Below are positions 23,151-33,353 of a stretch of 64,000 nt of DNA, one piece after another. Location: the NCBI GenBank assembly GCA_047967505.1, contig CM106539.1. One strand, 5' to 3'. The position numbers were made by a program, and so were the translations under genes. The first letter of the stretch is position 1; each line of letters begins with the position of its first letter. Source of the DNA: Dipteris shenzhenensis. Its lineage: Eukaryota; Polypodiophyta; Polypodiopsida; Gleicheniales. A model generated the notes under the pieces. It was not told the DNA's origin and searched no databases. It saw only the letters and a program-made list of their open reading frames with translations.

Positions 23151-23537
23151 AAGGGAGAGAGAGAATGAGAAATGAGAGAGAAGAGTAGGGAGGGAGAGAA
23201 AGAGAGAGAGGGAGAGAGACAAGAGATTCAGAGAGAGAAGAGGGGCTCCTTAAATGAGAGAGAAGAGTAGGGAGGGAAAGAAAGAGAGAGCTGAGAGAGG
23301 GAGAGAGAGATTAAGAAAGAGAAGAGAGTCTCCTGGTGGCCGTGGCTACTAGAGGGAGGGAGAGAGTAGGGAGGGAGAGGGAGAGAGAGAGAGAGAAGAG
23401 AGGAGGGAGACTTAGGGAGAGAGAAAGAGAGAGAGGGACAGAGAGGGAGAGAGAGAGAAAGAGAGAGAGGGAGAGAGAGGGAATGAAACTTTTGGCAGCC
23501 GTGGCTACCAGAGGGAGGGAGAGAGTAGGGAGGGAGG

Positions 23538-23622
<85 letters not shown>

Positions 23623-23800
23623 GAGAGAAGAGAGGAGGGAGACTTAGGGAGAGAGAGAGGGAGAGAGAGAGATAAAGAGAGGGAGAGAGAATGAAACTTC
23701 TAGCAGCCGTGGCCACCAAGAGAGGGAGGTAGAGAGAGAGAGAGAGAGAATGAGACTTCTCGCAGCCGTGGCCATTAAGGGAGGGAGGGAGGGAGGGAGG

Positions 23801-23831
<31 letters not shown>

Positions 23832-24047
23832 AAATGAGAGAGAAGAGGGGAGGGAGAGAAAGAGAGATTAAGAGTGAGAAGAGGGATAGAGGAGAGAGAG
23901 AAAGGGAGAGAGGGAGGGAGGGAGGGAGGGAGGGAGGAAGGCTGGGAGAGATTAAGAGAGAGAATTTAGAGAGAGAGAGACATAGAGAGGGAAAGAATGA
24001 CAAATCCTAGCGGCCAAGAGGATAGAGGTAGGGAGGTAGAGAGGCTA

Positions 24048-24084
<37 letters not shown>

Positions 24085-24375
24085 GAAAAGAGGAGAGAGA
24101 GAGGGAGAATAATAAATCTCTAGAGAGAGAGGAGAGAGGTGGAGAGAGAGAGAGACAGAAATAATTACAAATCCTAGGGAGAGAGAGAGAGATGAAGAGA
24201 GAGAATGATAAATCCTAGCCGCCATGGGAGGGAGAGAAAGAGAGACTTGAGATAAACAAAGAGAGAGAATGAGTGAGATGAGGACAGAGAGGGAAACACA
24301 TAAGAGTTGTCAGAGAGAGAGAGAGAGATTAAGAGAGAGAATGAGGTGTCTTGACTATGGCTACAGAGAGAATTA

Positions 24376-24414
<39 letters not shown>

Positions 24415-24430
24415 TTCAGAGGAAAGAGAG
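23150..24430. repeat. (AG)n-rich array with embedded 'gcagccgtggcc' units
   Basis: About 1.3 kb of GAGAGAGGGA-type sequence with a nearly pure (GA)n run at 23542-23619. A short non-AG unit recurs at about 23335, 23495, 23698, 23765, 24003 and 24213 (CTAGCAGCCGTGGCCA and variants), so the array is a degenerate satellite with a period near 100-250 bp and not only a microsatellite. Long open frames here are compositional artefacts. Confidence 0.9.
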
Positions 24431-24889
24431 AGTTTTATATATTTACATGTTTTATATTATACTTTTAAAAAATTATAAAAGAGTGAATTTATGGTTTGTT
24501 TTGAAGGTGAGATAATATTTTTATATATATTCATCTTTTAAATTGAAAAATGTTAACTTTTCTTTAGATACTTGTTCTTCATTTCTCTCACATGCAGGTT
24601 TAGTCTCTACATCAAAACCCCTTCTTTTGCATATTTAAGCCTCTTAAACCCTAGCACATTAAAATGAACACAGAAAAAGAAATTATTTATTGCTTTTCTT
24701 AACTTCGACGGTTGGTTTAGCATAGTTTAGCATAAATTAGATTGCCTTAGAGGAGAGACAATTCTCCAAGTTGCCAATCGAAGCCATGCTCAAATTTTTC
24801 TAACTAGTTCCTAATCGTTGTCAGTCCCTTCGCTCACATGCAGTTTAACACTCATAACATGCTATTAAATAAGACCTTTTACTATTTAC

Positions 24890-25360
24890 CAAGAAGTTTA
24901 TTAGTGGGCAGATTGCATGAGCAGATAGCAGATATCAGTGGACAGACTACATATATCAGTGGACAGATTACATGTCATGGGGCATATTGGAGCTTGATGA
25001 TTATTAGTTATTTTTATTGCATTTGTATAAATATTTAAGCTCATTTATTATCATAAAGAACCTTGTAAAGCCTTCTAGGCTATTTTTTACATTTATTGCC
25101 ATATGAAGCGCCTTGTAATAAACCCGACCATCCCAACCATTCACTATTTAATGAGTATCAGTGGGCTACATAAGTGGATATCAGTGGAACAGTTTTTAGT
25201 GGGTAGATTGTATCAGTTGGGTATCAGTGCACAGATATCAATGGATGGACAGATTACATGTCATCACGAAGATTGAAGCTTTATCACTAGAGGGCAAATC
25301 AATGGATGGGCAGATTACATGTCTTCATGAAGATTGAAGCTTTATCACTAGAGAACATTT
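24890..25360. repeat. 'atcagtggacagattacatg' tandem repeats
   Basis: The motif ATCAGTGGACAGATTACATG recurs at 24927-25000 and in variants to 25260. A clean 61-bp tandem pair lies at 25237-25297 and 25298-25358 (ATCAATGGATGGRCAGATTA...). Confidence 0.8.
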
Positions 25361-25560
25361 TATTTCATTGTAAAGCTTTATTGGCTATTTTTTTTACATT
25401 TGTACAAATATTTAAGCCTTGTAAAGCCTTCTAGGCTATTTCCCATATTTATTGCTATAAAATACTTTGTAAAGCCCTCTTCGCTATTGGTCACATTTAT
25501 TGCCATATGAAGCCTTTTAAAGCCTTTTGGGCTATTTCCCACATTTATTGTATCAAGCGT
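25060..25560 (+). repeat. Short hairpin repeats upstream of unit A
   Basis: TTGTAAAGCCTTCTAGGCTA followed by TTTCCCACATTTATTGCC recurs at about 25064, 25370, 25420, 25468 and 25516. AGCCT-TCT-AGGCT is a perfect 5-bp stem with a 3-base loop. The same hairpin (AGCCTTTTAGGCT) occurs once upstream of unit B at about 43635, so it belongs to the cassette. Confidence 0.75.
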
Positions 25561-25619
25561 TGTATATTGTACTTTACTTGTATGTATCTAAATTCTTCAT
25601 TATCTTTTCTTGTAGGATT

Positions 25620-28600
25620 ATGGAGCAATCGACTAATGTGGGGGCTATCCTAAATGACTCTGAGATTAGAGCATGGGTCTCTGATGTCACTTTGAATTTG
25701 AAAGGAAAGGAATATAGCCCCAATGGCTTTGGTAGGTGGACTCGATATCACATGGGCAGAAGAGCTTGGTTTTTTCATCAAAAGGAAAAGAGACTCTTTC
25801 TACTTATGTCAAAAAGGGAGTTCAATGATGTTGAAGATCCATGGGATGCTACTTTCTTCAAAAAAGATATGACTTCAAGCCTTATAGCAGGCATAATGAT
25901 AGAGCCAAAAGAGACTTTTATGGATATTTTCACAAAGAGTTCAGATCTTGAAGTTGGCGGTCTTCATTTTCTTGTGTCAAGGAGAGACTCAAAGACCTTT
26001 GTGATGCCTCCTCCTCAACCATCAAAGTTTCTAGAGCTGCAAAGTGCATTGGAGGCTCTTGCATATACTTGGGAGCAATTTCCTAGTGTGGTGGCAAAAA
26101 GGATGCATGCAAAAATAATGTTTGAGTACTTTCAGGATGCACAATATGCTCCTCATATTCAAGGATCTTCACATGAAGGAGATCAAGCTCAGACTTCGAT
26201 GCAGGGGCAAGAAGAACATGCACACTGTCACAAACATGTAGAACATGAGCGCAAACTTCTAGAGCAAGAAATGGTGGATGTAACTAAGGATGATGAAACA
26301 CAAGCCTTGAGTGCACGGGAATTAAAAAAAATTGAAGAAGATCAAGTTCGATCCACTGCAGTTATGCTAGAAGCTCTTGCTAGCAAACCATGATGTGAAA
26401 TGCAAAAGGCTAGTACTGCAAGAGCCACGGTTCCAAGGAGTAAAAAAATGCATCGTCCCACTGTAGAGAAAGATCATGTGGATGAAAAACAGTTAAAAGA
26501 AGAGAAAGATGAAGAAGACTTAGAACTCGAGGTTGAAGATGATCAGGATGAACTCACATCAATCAAAAATCTTAATCTGCATCTTAATGAAGCAATAACA
26601 GATGATGATGTGGGATATATCTGGGGTCAAAGGATGTAGTTTGTGAATGCCAAAGATGTGGAAGCTATAGCTGTCTTTACTAATAGCCAAAGCCTTGATA
26701 TATCCTATGCACTGCAAATATGCGAGGCTTTGAGAGATGGAAAGAAGCCTGTGGCAAGCAACATGGTCCTGCGTCCAATAATGTTTTGTCCAATAAAAAA
26801 TAGCTTTCTGGATCAAATAACATTTACAGGGCCTACACATTTCTAGAAAACCTTCAGTCGATTCTTTAAAGACACTCTTAAAAATATTCCACATGAACAA
26901 GGCGAAGAGGCACAAGGTGAGAATATGCTAAAGGAAGCAAAGAAGGAATTCCTCCTTCATTGCACATTCCAGCCCATTGATGGTCAACATTGGGCTTATG
27001 CTTGTAATTAGATCGCAAAAGAAGCAAAGGAGGTCAAAAGACTCACTTCAAAATAATTTGCAAAGATAAGTTCATTCCATTATTATCTTGCAACAATCTG
27101 TATATTCAAGCATGAGATCAAGTATTTGATTGAGTCCGAAAGACTTAATCATTATGTCCATGGAAAGCGTAAGATATCCTGAACATCAGAGGTCTTACAG
27201 AAGGCAAGGGTTATATGGACAACATTTGGTTCTCCAAATCCTGATTTGAAGTGAAAGGTCACAAAAGCAGACGCCGACACACTCACAAACTTTTGTACTT
27301 CTTTGAGTGTAGTTGTGCCTAGGGGAACTCAAGAGCGAGAAGAAAATATGACAAGCCTCAAGGTGGTGAGGGACAGATATGCCGACTACACTTCTATCAT
27401 ATTTCATCCTGTTGAAGTGTTCAATGAGATGCTTGAAACATGCATTGCTTGTGAGCGTGGACAGTTGACCTATGAAGCTCCTTTGTTTATCTCCAGAAAG
27501 TCAAAGGTAATGGATAAGAAGGAGTTGACAGCAAGGATGTGGAGGCCTATAAAGTACTTACCTGACAAGTATGCATCCATGGTAGCACAAAAACTTTTAA
27601 AGAAAGAATGGTTTTTTGGAAAGAAAGACAAAGACCAGTGCATGGAAGAATGCATCAATGTACAGGTGAGACGTGATGCAATGCATAGTGCCATTAAGTA
27701 TTTGTTGTCAAAGAAACAAATTCCACTTAGTCATTGTAAAATTGACTATAATGTGGTCAAGCATATAGCTTCTTTGTCAACACCCAAGGTAAAGCTATGG
27801 GCAACAAGTGGATTAAAAAGGATGAAGATGGGTCAGAAATAGTAACCTCTTACATGAGAAAAGAAATCCCACAACAAGCGGTTGCATATGTGGAAAGATT
27901 AATAAACGAGATAAGGATGACGACAGATATGCACCAAAGCTTTCAATTCAATGTAGAGGTTACGGCAGAGTCTGGAAAGCTTGTGAACTTCAGGGGAGTT
28001 TTAGAAGATGACCATCAAAAATGAGTCAGCATGGGACAAGCCACAACTATTCTTCATCAATCAAGTTTCTAGTGATGATATCCATAACTTCATTGATAGA
28101 ATAATATATACCACCATTAACAAAGTGGCAATTTGCAACATTGTCATTTTTGTTGATAAAAAAGACAAAGAAGCCATGCAGGTTACTCTAGAGCGAGCAT
28201 ATTCATCAGATTTGAAGATCTATAGTGGTGTTTATGCAACAAAGAGAGGCAAGAGAGAATGTGGCATAACGACTCAATCTCTTGAATCATTCTTCTTGTG
28301 TATGCAGAGTCCCAACCCTGATCACTCCTTACAAAAGAACATAAGAGGGAATTCAAATAATTTGAGATTGATGCTAGAAGAGCAAGATATTCCAGGTCCA
28401 TACATTATCAAAAAAACAACTATGGAAGTCTTGCAAAAAGTGGGAGTCTCTTGCTTACCATGATGGAGAATTTGCTACCGGCAGGTTGGGAGGTCACCTT
28501 GTGCAGGATGGGATATTTATTTGAGGATCATCTCAGAAAAGGCAACTCCACAAATATTATTGAAAATAAGCATTTCATGGCTTATTTTCACCTTCAAGCA

Positions 28601-28828
28601 GATCTAACCACAGGCTATGAAAAAGAGATAGAGCACAAGGAGACTGATGACATGGATGATGACCTTGAAGATCATAATGTCCCAGTTGATGATGATGAAA
28701 AGATGGACTTACATGACCCGTTCAAAGAGAGGTTGGTGGATGAAGAGAAAGATGATGATGCCTTCTTGGATAATTATGGCTCGCAGGGTTATGTAAAAAG
28801 GCCACTATGACAATACTTAGCAGTATGA
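25620..28828 (+). pseudogene. Unit A large gene (ORF1-A), broken copy of the 1131-residue protein
   Basis: From ATG 25620 (MEQSTNVG) the gene follows ORF1-B of unit B along its whole length. Shared landmarks are FVMPPPQPSKF (about 25998), QKASTARATVP (about 26404), YIWGQ (about 26617), ESERLNH (about 27136), MWRPIKYLPDKYAS (about 27537), KEWFFGKKDKDQCMEECI (about 27605), CNIVIFVDKKDKEAM (about 28136) and LLPAGWEVTLCRMGYLFE (about 28473). It has more than six in-frame stops (for example TGA 26391, TAG at 26638, TAG at 26844) and frameshifts near 27800 and 28460. Where unit B has CGACGTCAA, unit A has TGATGTGAA. An acceptor-like TTGTAG just before the ATG is shared with unit B, so a 5' untranslated intron is likely. 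Confidence 0.85.
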
Positions 28829-29012
28829 ACTCTCTATTTCTCAACTAAATACAATTTTTTAAATAAGATTTAAAATTAAAGATAATGAATCTAATCTCCC
28901 ATATTTGTTTACAGGCAATAGAGGAAGAAGAAATGGATGAATTCAATATGGAGGCACTATTTCTTTGGCAAGTTTGTGTAAAACAATAATCATTTTTATT
29001 CTAGTCGTGTAG

Positions 29013-29475
29013 CTCATATTGGAGTCTGATCACTTGGGACCTTGAAGTCAACCGTTTGTGGTTTGTGAATTCAATGGAAGGCTATCATGCCAACTCCCCA
29101 AGGTAATTATTCTCTTAATATTTTTGTTACTTTCTTATTTTGTATCTTATGATCATGACATATTAATATATTTAATATGTCATGATGGACAGTGCTACAT
29201 ATCGGCTAGTATCTGCTATCAAAACAACCACGGAGCAACAACACCAAGTAGAATTCAAATGACATCTACTAGTGGAGCAAAAAGATGGGCACAACTGTGG
29301 GTGGAGAGTTGCCTACAACTGCGTGTTGTTTCTCAGAGAGATTTTTGATTTGGAGTTACCAGTCAAAATGGAATCATATACAGAAGCCGATCTACTAGCG
29401 TTTTGGGCTGAGAGTATTTAGTGTCTAATTGCTACCATTGGGAAACAACCTGAAAATATGACTACATTGCAGCAT
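29013..29475 (+). pseudogene. C48-like protease module 1 of unit A
   Basis: Two predicted exons. 29013-29102 carries the histidine-type block, here YWSLITWDLEVNRLWFVNSM, where the expected catalytic His before Trp is Tyr. 29193-29475 carries SAIKTTTEQQ... then QKDGHNCGWRVAYN, with a Gln six residues before the CGW cysteine as in Ulp1/C48 proteases. There is at least one stop (TGA after EFK near 29260) and a TAG near 29420. Unit B lacks this module. A copy with the His replaced is unlikely to be active. Confidence 0.6.
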
Positions 29476-29958
29476 GTATAAAACCTTATCTTTATACTTA
29501 TATGCTTGTTCAAGCCTTTAATTGGGATGTGTAAATCTCATAACTTTTTTATATTTTCCTCCAAGAGGAGAAGAGACTGAGTCTAATGAAAGCATGCTAT
29601 CTTTATACATCTATGATTATTTAAACCTTTATTTTTATTTGGGATGTGTAAATCTCATAACTTTTTAAATTTTTCCTCCAAGAGGAGGAGAGACTCACTC
29701 TAATGAAAGCATGTATGAAACCTTACTTTTTAAATTTTTGCTCCAAGAGGAGGAGAGACTCACTCTAATGAAAGCATGTATGAAACCTTATCTGTATACT
29801 TCTATGCAGTCTAATGAAAAAACCATTATTAATGTTGGGGAACAACCTAAAAATATGACTACATTGCAACATGTATGAAATTTATCTTTATATTTCTATG
29901 CTTGTTTAAGCCTTTATTTGTGATGTGTACATCTCATTACTTTTTTATATTTTTATAG
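29476..29958 (+). other. Intron-like spacer with repeated segments
   Basis: The segment CTCCAAGAGGAG(G/A)AGAGACT(C/G)A(C/G)TCTAATGAAAGCATG recurs three times between about 29560 and 29800, and ACATTGCA(G/A)CATGTATGAA recurs at 29467 and 29866. Local tandem duplication explains the extra length compared with unit B. Confidence 0.6.
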
Positions 29959-30191
29959 CAGAAGGAGGATGTAGAAGACATAGCAAGTGAAGAAGAATAC
30001 GATGTAGACTACTCTCTCAATAAGATGAGTCATGAAAATATGACTCTATTGTAGCAGATTGGAAGTTCATTCACCGCTATGTTGTTAATTCCACAACAAC
30101 CTCAGTTTTTTGAATTTGGTGAAGAAGAGATTTTAATCCTCTTGAATCCTAAGAAAGAGGTTAATGTCAAAGTCATTACAACCATCCTTAG
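29959..30191 (+). pseudogene. Linker exon of unit A
   Basis: An exon with acidic residues, then a conserved segment ending FGEEEILILLNPKKEVNVKV (about 30117) and TTILR at a GTTTGA donor. The same exon in unit B (47288-47550) ends NDKVIIAILR at the same donor. One TAG (near 30052) interrupts it. Confidence 0.65.
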
Positions 30192-30199
30192 GTTTGATG

Positions 30200-31130
30200 C
30201 TCTAGAAAGGATTGAAATCTCCTCTCCCCCAAATTCAAGATACTGAGGTCTATGTTGAATCATAACCCTAACATTAAAAGAGCTTCCCAATTCTTCCAAT
30301 GAAGCCATGTTTGTAGAGTTAAGGTCTTCTATCCCCTTTGACTCTTTGACGGCATTCATTTCGCACTCCTCTGAGCCATTATCTATTTGCCTTATGGGAG
30401 GGTCCATAATGTCACCCTTAATGATTGCTCGGATGGTACATGTTATAAATGCATAGAGATGCAAATCCGTATATGTTGACAGTGTGGTGTCATTTTGTAT
30501 CTCAAAAATTTGACCAAGTACCAAAAAGCAATTGTAGCCCACCCTCCATCCACAATTATAGATGTGGCTATCCTCTTGATGTGATACCTGACATGTTATA
30601 TACTCTATTTGTTGTGCCAAGTCACATTGCCGCATTACTGTGTCGATAGCACCTACTAACTTTCGAGCCGATCTGCACATCAAAACATATAACAACAGTG
30701 AATATGTGCATTGCATATCAATCTACATGTCAAGAAGTGACAGCAAGTGTAGTTATACTTACTCTAACATAGTGCCATGGACGGATGTCATTGAGTTGGC
30801 AAAGAAACACTTCTTAGCAAAGATGTCCATGACTACCAAACTCCAATGTGAGCTGCATTATCAATAAAGAATAATTACTGTGTTTGAGACAATTCTAGCA
30901 ATGCAATAGGAAAAACAAGTAGGGTTGATGCTTACTTCTCATAATATGGTGTAAAGATAACTCGTGCCTCATTCATAGGAATGTGCTTCAACCACTTGCA
31001 AACATCCTCTATGGTTTCTTCTTTGTTGCTAAGCACTTCCGAAATAAAAGGATCGAGCATATATGAAACACTTTGTATATTTTGAGGAAAATTTGCTATA
31101 ATATTACTATATATAAAAAAAAAGTATTAG
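30200..31130 (-). pseudogene. C48-like protease module 2 of unit A, inverted
   Basis: The module lies on the minus strand, opposite to the rest of unit A. Exons in minus order: about 31118-30940 (VSYMLDPFISEVLSNKEETI ... PYYEK, donor GTAAGC); 30852-30763 (HWSLVVMDIFAKKCFFANSM); 30672-about 30200 (SARKLVGAIDTV, then NCGWRVGYNCFLVLGQIFE, then STYTDLHLYAF and FGGEEISIL). The His block is intact and the CGW block is present, but the Gln is eight rather than six residues before Cys. The last exon loses similarity after EEISIL, at about 30200, which marks the inversion breakpoint. The frame of the last exon is open for 204 residues. Confidence 0.7.
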
Positions 31131-31206
31131 CTTCTTGGGTTTAATCAAAATAAGCAAAGTATAAAGCCAAGGTAATAAGCTAATATTCATTTATTTGTTG
31201 GTGCAG

Positions 31207-32218
31207 TATAGTTATCTTATGATTTTGTAGAGCCATACAAACCGTGTGTATATGTTGGATTCCCTCCTTTCTCCTATACTTAGCGATAGCAGAAAGATGA
31301 TAGCCGATGTTTGTAAATGGTTACAGCCTTTACATTTACATGGCATGTGAGTCCTATTTATGGCATATCACGAGATGTAAGTATCATGGCAACCTTTATT
31401 TTCATCTTATAGTGGCAACATTGTGTTAAATAATAATGGTTCTTAATTATTCGTGTAGGGAACATTGGAGTCTGGTGGTTTGGGACCTTGAAGACAACTA
31501 TTGTTGGTTTGTCAACTCGATTGCAGACTTTCATGGCTCAGTGCAAACGTAAGTATTCTATTAATCTATTGTTACTTCTATATTATGTACCTTATGTAAT
31601 AGACACACTAAGTTTTTTTAATATGTCATGATGAGCAGGTCGATTGAGAAGTTGGTATCTGCTATCAGAGAAATAGGACAGTACAAAGACTCACTAGACT
31701 TCCAAAAGCATTTAGTAGTAGAGTAGGAAGATGGGCATAGTTGTGGGTGGAGAGTTGTCTATAACTGCATGTTGATTTTCAAAGAAATTTTCTCACTTAA
31801 GCCACAGGTCTCATCGGAAGACTCTTTGGAGCTCAAATATTCAGAGGAGGATATACAATTGTTTAGGGCTGAAATCATTCGAGACCTAATTGCTGCCATT
31901 AGAATACAACATGCAACTGAAGCAATATCAAAGCTTGCATTTAAGGAAGAGGAGACTGAGTCTACTGTGAAAGCACTGCACACTAAAGAAGAAGTAGAGG
32001 CTCAGTGTACACCTACAGCACCATAGCCTCCACTGGAAGCATCAGAAGAGTTGCCACATCCTCCGCTTGCATTTGAGGAAGAGGATACTAAGTCTACTCC
32101 AAAAGCACTACATACTATAGAAGTAGAGACTGAGTGTACATCTAGAGCACCACAACCTCCATTGGAAGCATCAAAAGAGTTGCCACAGTCTCCATTAGAA
32201 GCATCAGAAAAGTTGTGA
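31207..32218 (+). pseudogene. C48-like protease module 3 of unit A with tail
   Basis: Predicted exons: 31207-31376 (VYMLDSLLSPILSDSRKMI), 31459-31548 (EHWSLVVWDLEDNYCWFVNS) and 31639 onward (SCGWRVVYNCMLIFKEIF). The His and Cys blocks are intact, but the Gln six residues before Cys is a TAG stop at about 31723. The first exon has a frameshift. The tail repeats VEAQCT/VETECT-type motifs with PPLEASEELP units and ends TGA 32216-32218. In C48 proteases the His/Asn(Asp)/Gln/Cys set cuts ubiquitin-like modifiers; here function is only inferred. Confidence 0.65.
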
Positions 32219-32897
32219 TGCATGTATGATGTTGTGTTTGTATATATGCATGAGGAGCATATTCTCATGATGTTGTTTATTCCATGAATATTATGGTTGA
32301 CATTTATTTGTTGCAATGTATGAATCATGATGTAGTTTTTGTTGATTATACACCAATTTGTGACTTATTACTTAAGTGGCATTTAGTCATGATATTTATA
32401 TATTTATTTCATGCACATAATTTTATGATATGAATGTGTGATGATGTGATTATTTGGAAATATAACCTTGTGTGATGAGAATTTTTATATGAATATGTGA
32501 TGATGTAATATTTGTAATATATTTCACTCCAAAGTATCAATTCCCAATGCTCCACTCACTTAAAGTATAGCATTCCCAATGCTCTTCAAAATTTTATTCA
32601 GTTGGACAGTCTCCACTCACTTAAAGTAGAGCATTTCCAATGCTTCTCTCACTTTATTCCAACCCTTATCCTTATCATAGCGAACACATCGTGCCTTAGT
32701 GCACTTGTATTCTTCCATCGTAGTCCTTCCACAAACACTCTCTTATTTCTTACATCCTAGTCCTTCTGATTAACTTGTATTCGTCTTTCACTTTACGTCT
32801 TCCCTCACTTTCTATCACTCTTGAAGGAGGGACAGCTCACTGTGCATCCCTCGCTATCGCTCCCTCACTCTCCTTCTCCCAGTTTCCCTCTAAGACA
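32219..32897. other. Spacer before the small gene
   Basis: AT-rich, with a repeated segment (GCATT(C/T)CCAATGCT and CTCCACTCACTTAAAGTA at about 32545-32640). It should contain the promoter of the small gene. Confidence 0.4.
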
Positions 32898-33353
32898 ATG
32901 ACTAGTTACTACCCGACTTCATTTATTAAACTCAAATTCTGTCTTGGATCTCTTTTGTATGGACCAATGAAGGGAAAATCATTCGAGGAGGATATGTTAC
33001 GCACATGGTTGCTTGATTTGAACTCAGCAGAAGAGGTGAATATCCCTAGCTTTCTTTTTCGCTTACTTTAATCACGTACTTCTTATGCTAACGAGTTAAA
33101 TTTTGTACAGGATATGGCGGTGGCTAGAAGCTGTATTGAAAAAAATGGTGAAGATGAGGAAAGCCAAGAGAGAAAAGAAGAGTTGTTGGATGCTTACAAG
33201 TCGGCAGAAGATTCGAAACAAGTTATGAGGAGATTCTGTGAGGAGATTTGCGATGCCAGCCCTGGTTACGCATGGCCTCTAAGTTTAAAGTCTACTTGTT
33301 TTCATGAAGCCAATGCCATAGTAGGCACTTTTGAGGACATATGCTCTCTCTAA
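32898..33353 (+). CDS. Unit A small gene, two exons, unknown function
   Basis: Proposed join: 32898-33035 and 33111-33353, phase 0, donor GAAGAG|GTGAAT, acceptor TTTTGTACAG. It encodes 126 residues with no stop before TAA. The start is MTSYYPTSFIKLKFCLGSLL; the second exon begins DMAVARSCIEKNGEDEESQ and has ELLDAYKSAEDSKQVMRRFC and a closing ANAIVGTFEDICSL. It is mostly helical and charged, with five cysteines. No family is recognised. The same two-exon gene, broken, follows unit B at 51352-51816, which supports the exon model and shows the gene is part of the cassette. Confidence 0.6.

Larger units (their letters stand above)
25060..33353 (+). mobile_element. Unit A: broken copy of the ORF1 / C48-like protease / small-gene cassette
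   Basis: This unit holds, in order, hairpin repeats (25060-25560), the broken large gene (25620-28828), protease module 1 (29013-29475), a linker exon (29959-30191), module 2 inverted (30200-31130), module 3 (31207-32218) and the intact small gene (32898-33353). Unit B at 43.6-51.8 kb has the same parts in the same order except module 1. The parallel order over 8 kb shows duplication of a whole block. No LTR, terminal inverted repeat or target duplication was found, so calling it a transposon is inference; it could be a duplicated host gene cluster. Confidence 0.65.

Noticed and set aside
23542-23619. CRISPR-like direct repeats
   Set aside because: Simple (GA)n run in a plant nuclear context; no spacers.
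23228-24225. Long frames on both strands in the AG-rich array (up to 165 residues)
   Set aside because: They encode only SL/LS or RE/ER repeats forced by the dinucleotide composition; no start context or homology.
28183-28401. Minus-strand frames opposite the large genes of units A and B
   Set aside because: Shadows of the plus-strand coding sequence; the plus frames carry the conserved blocks shared by both units.
30449-30649. Plus-strand frame in the 30.2-31.1 kb stretch
   Set aside because: The minus strand there encodes the inverted protease module with clear homology to units A and B.
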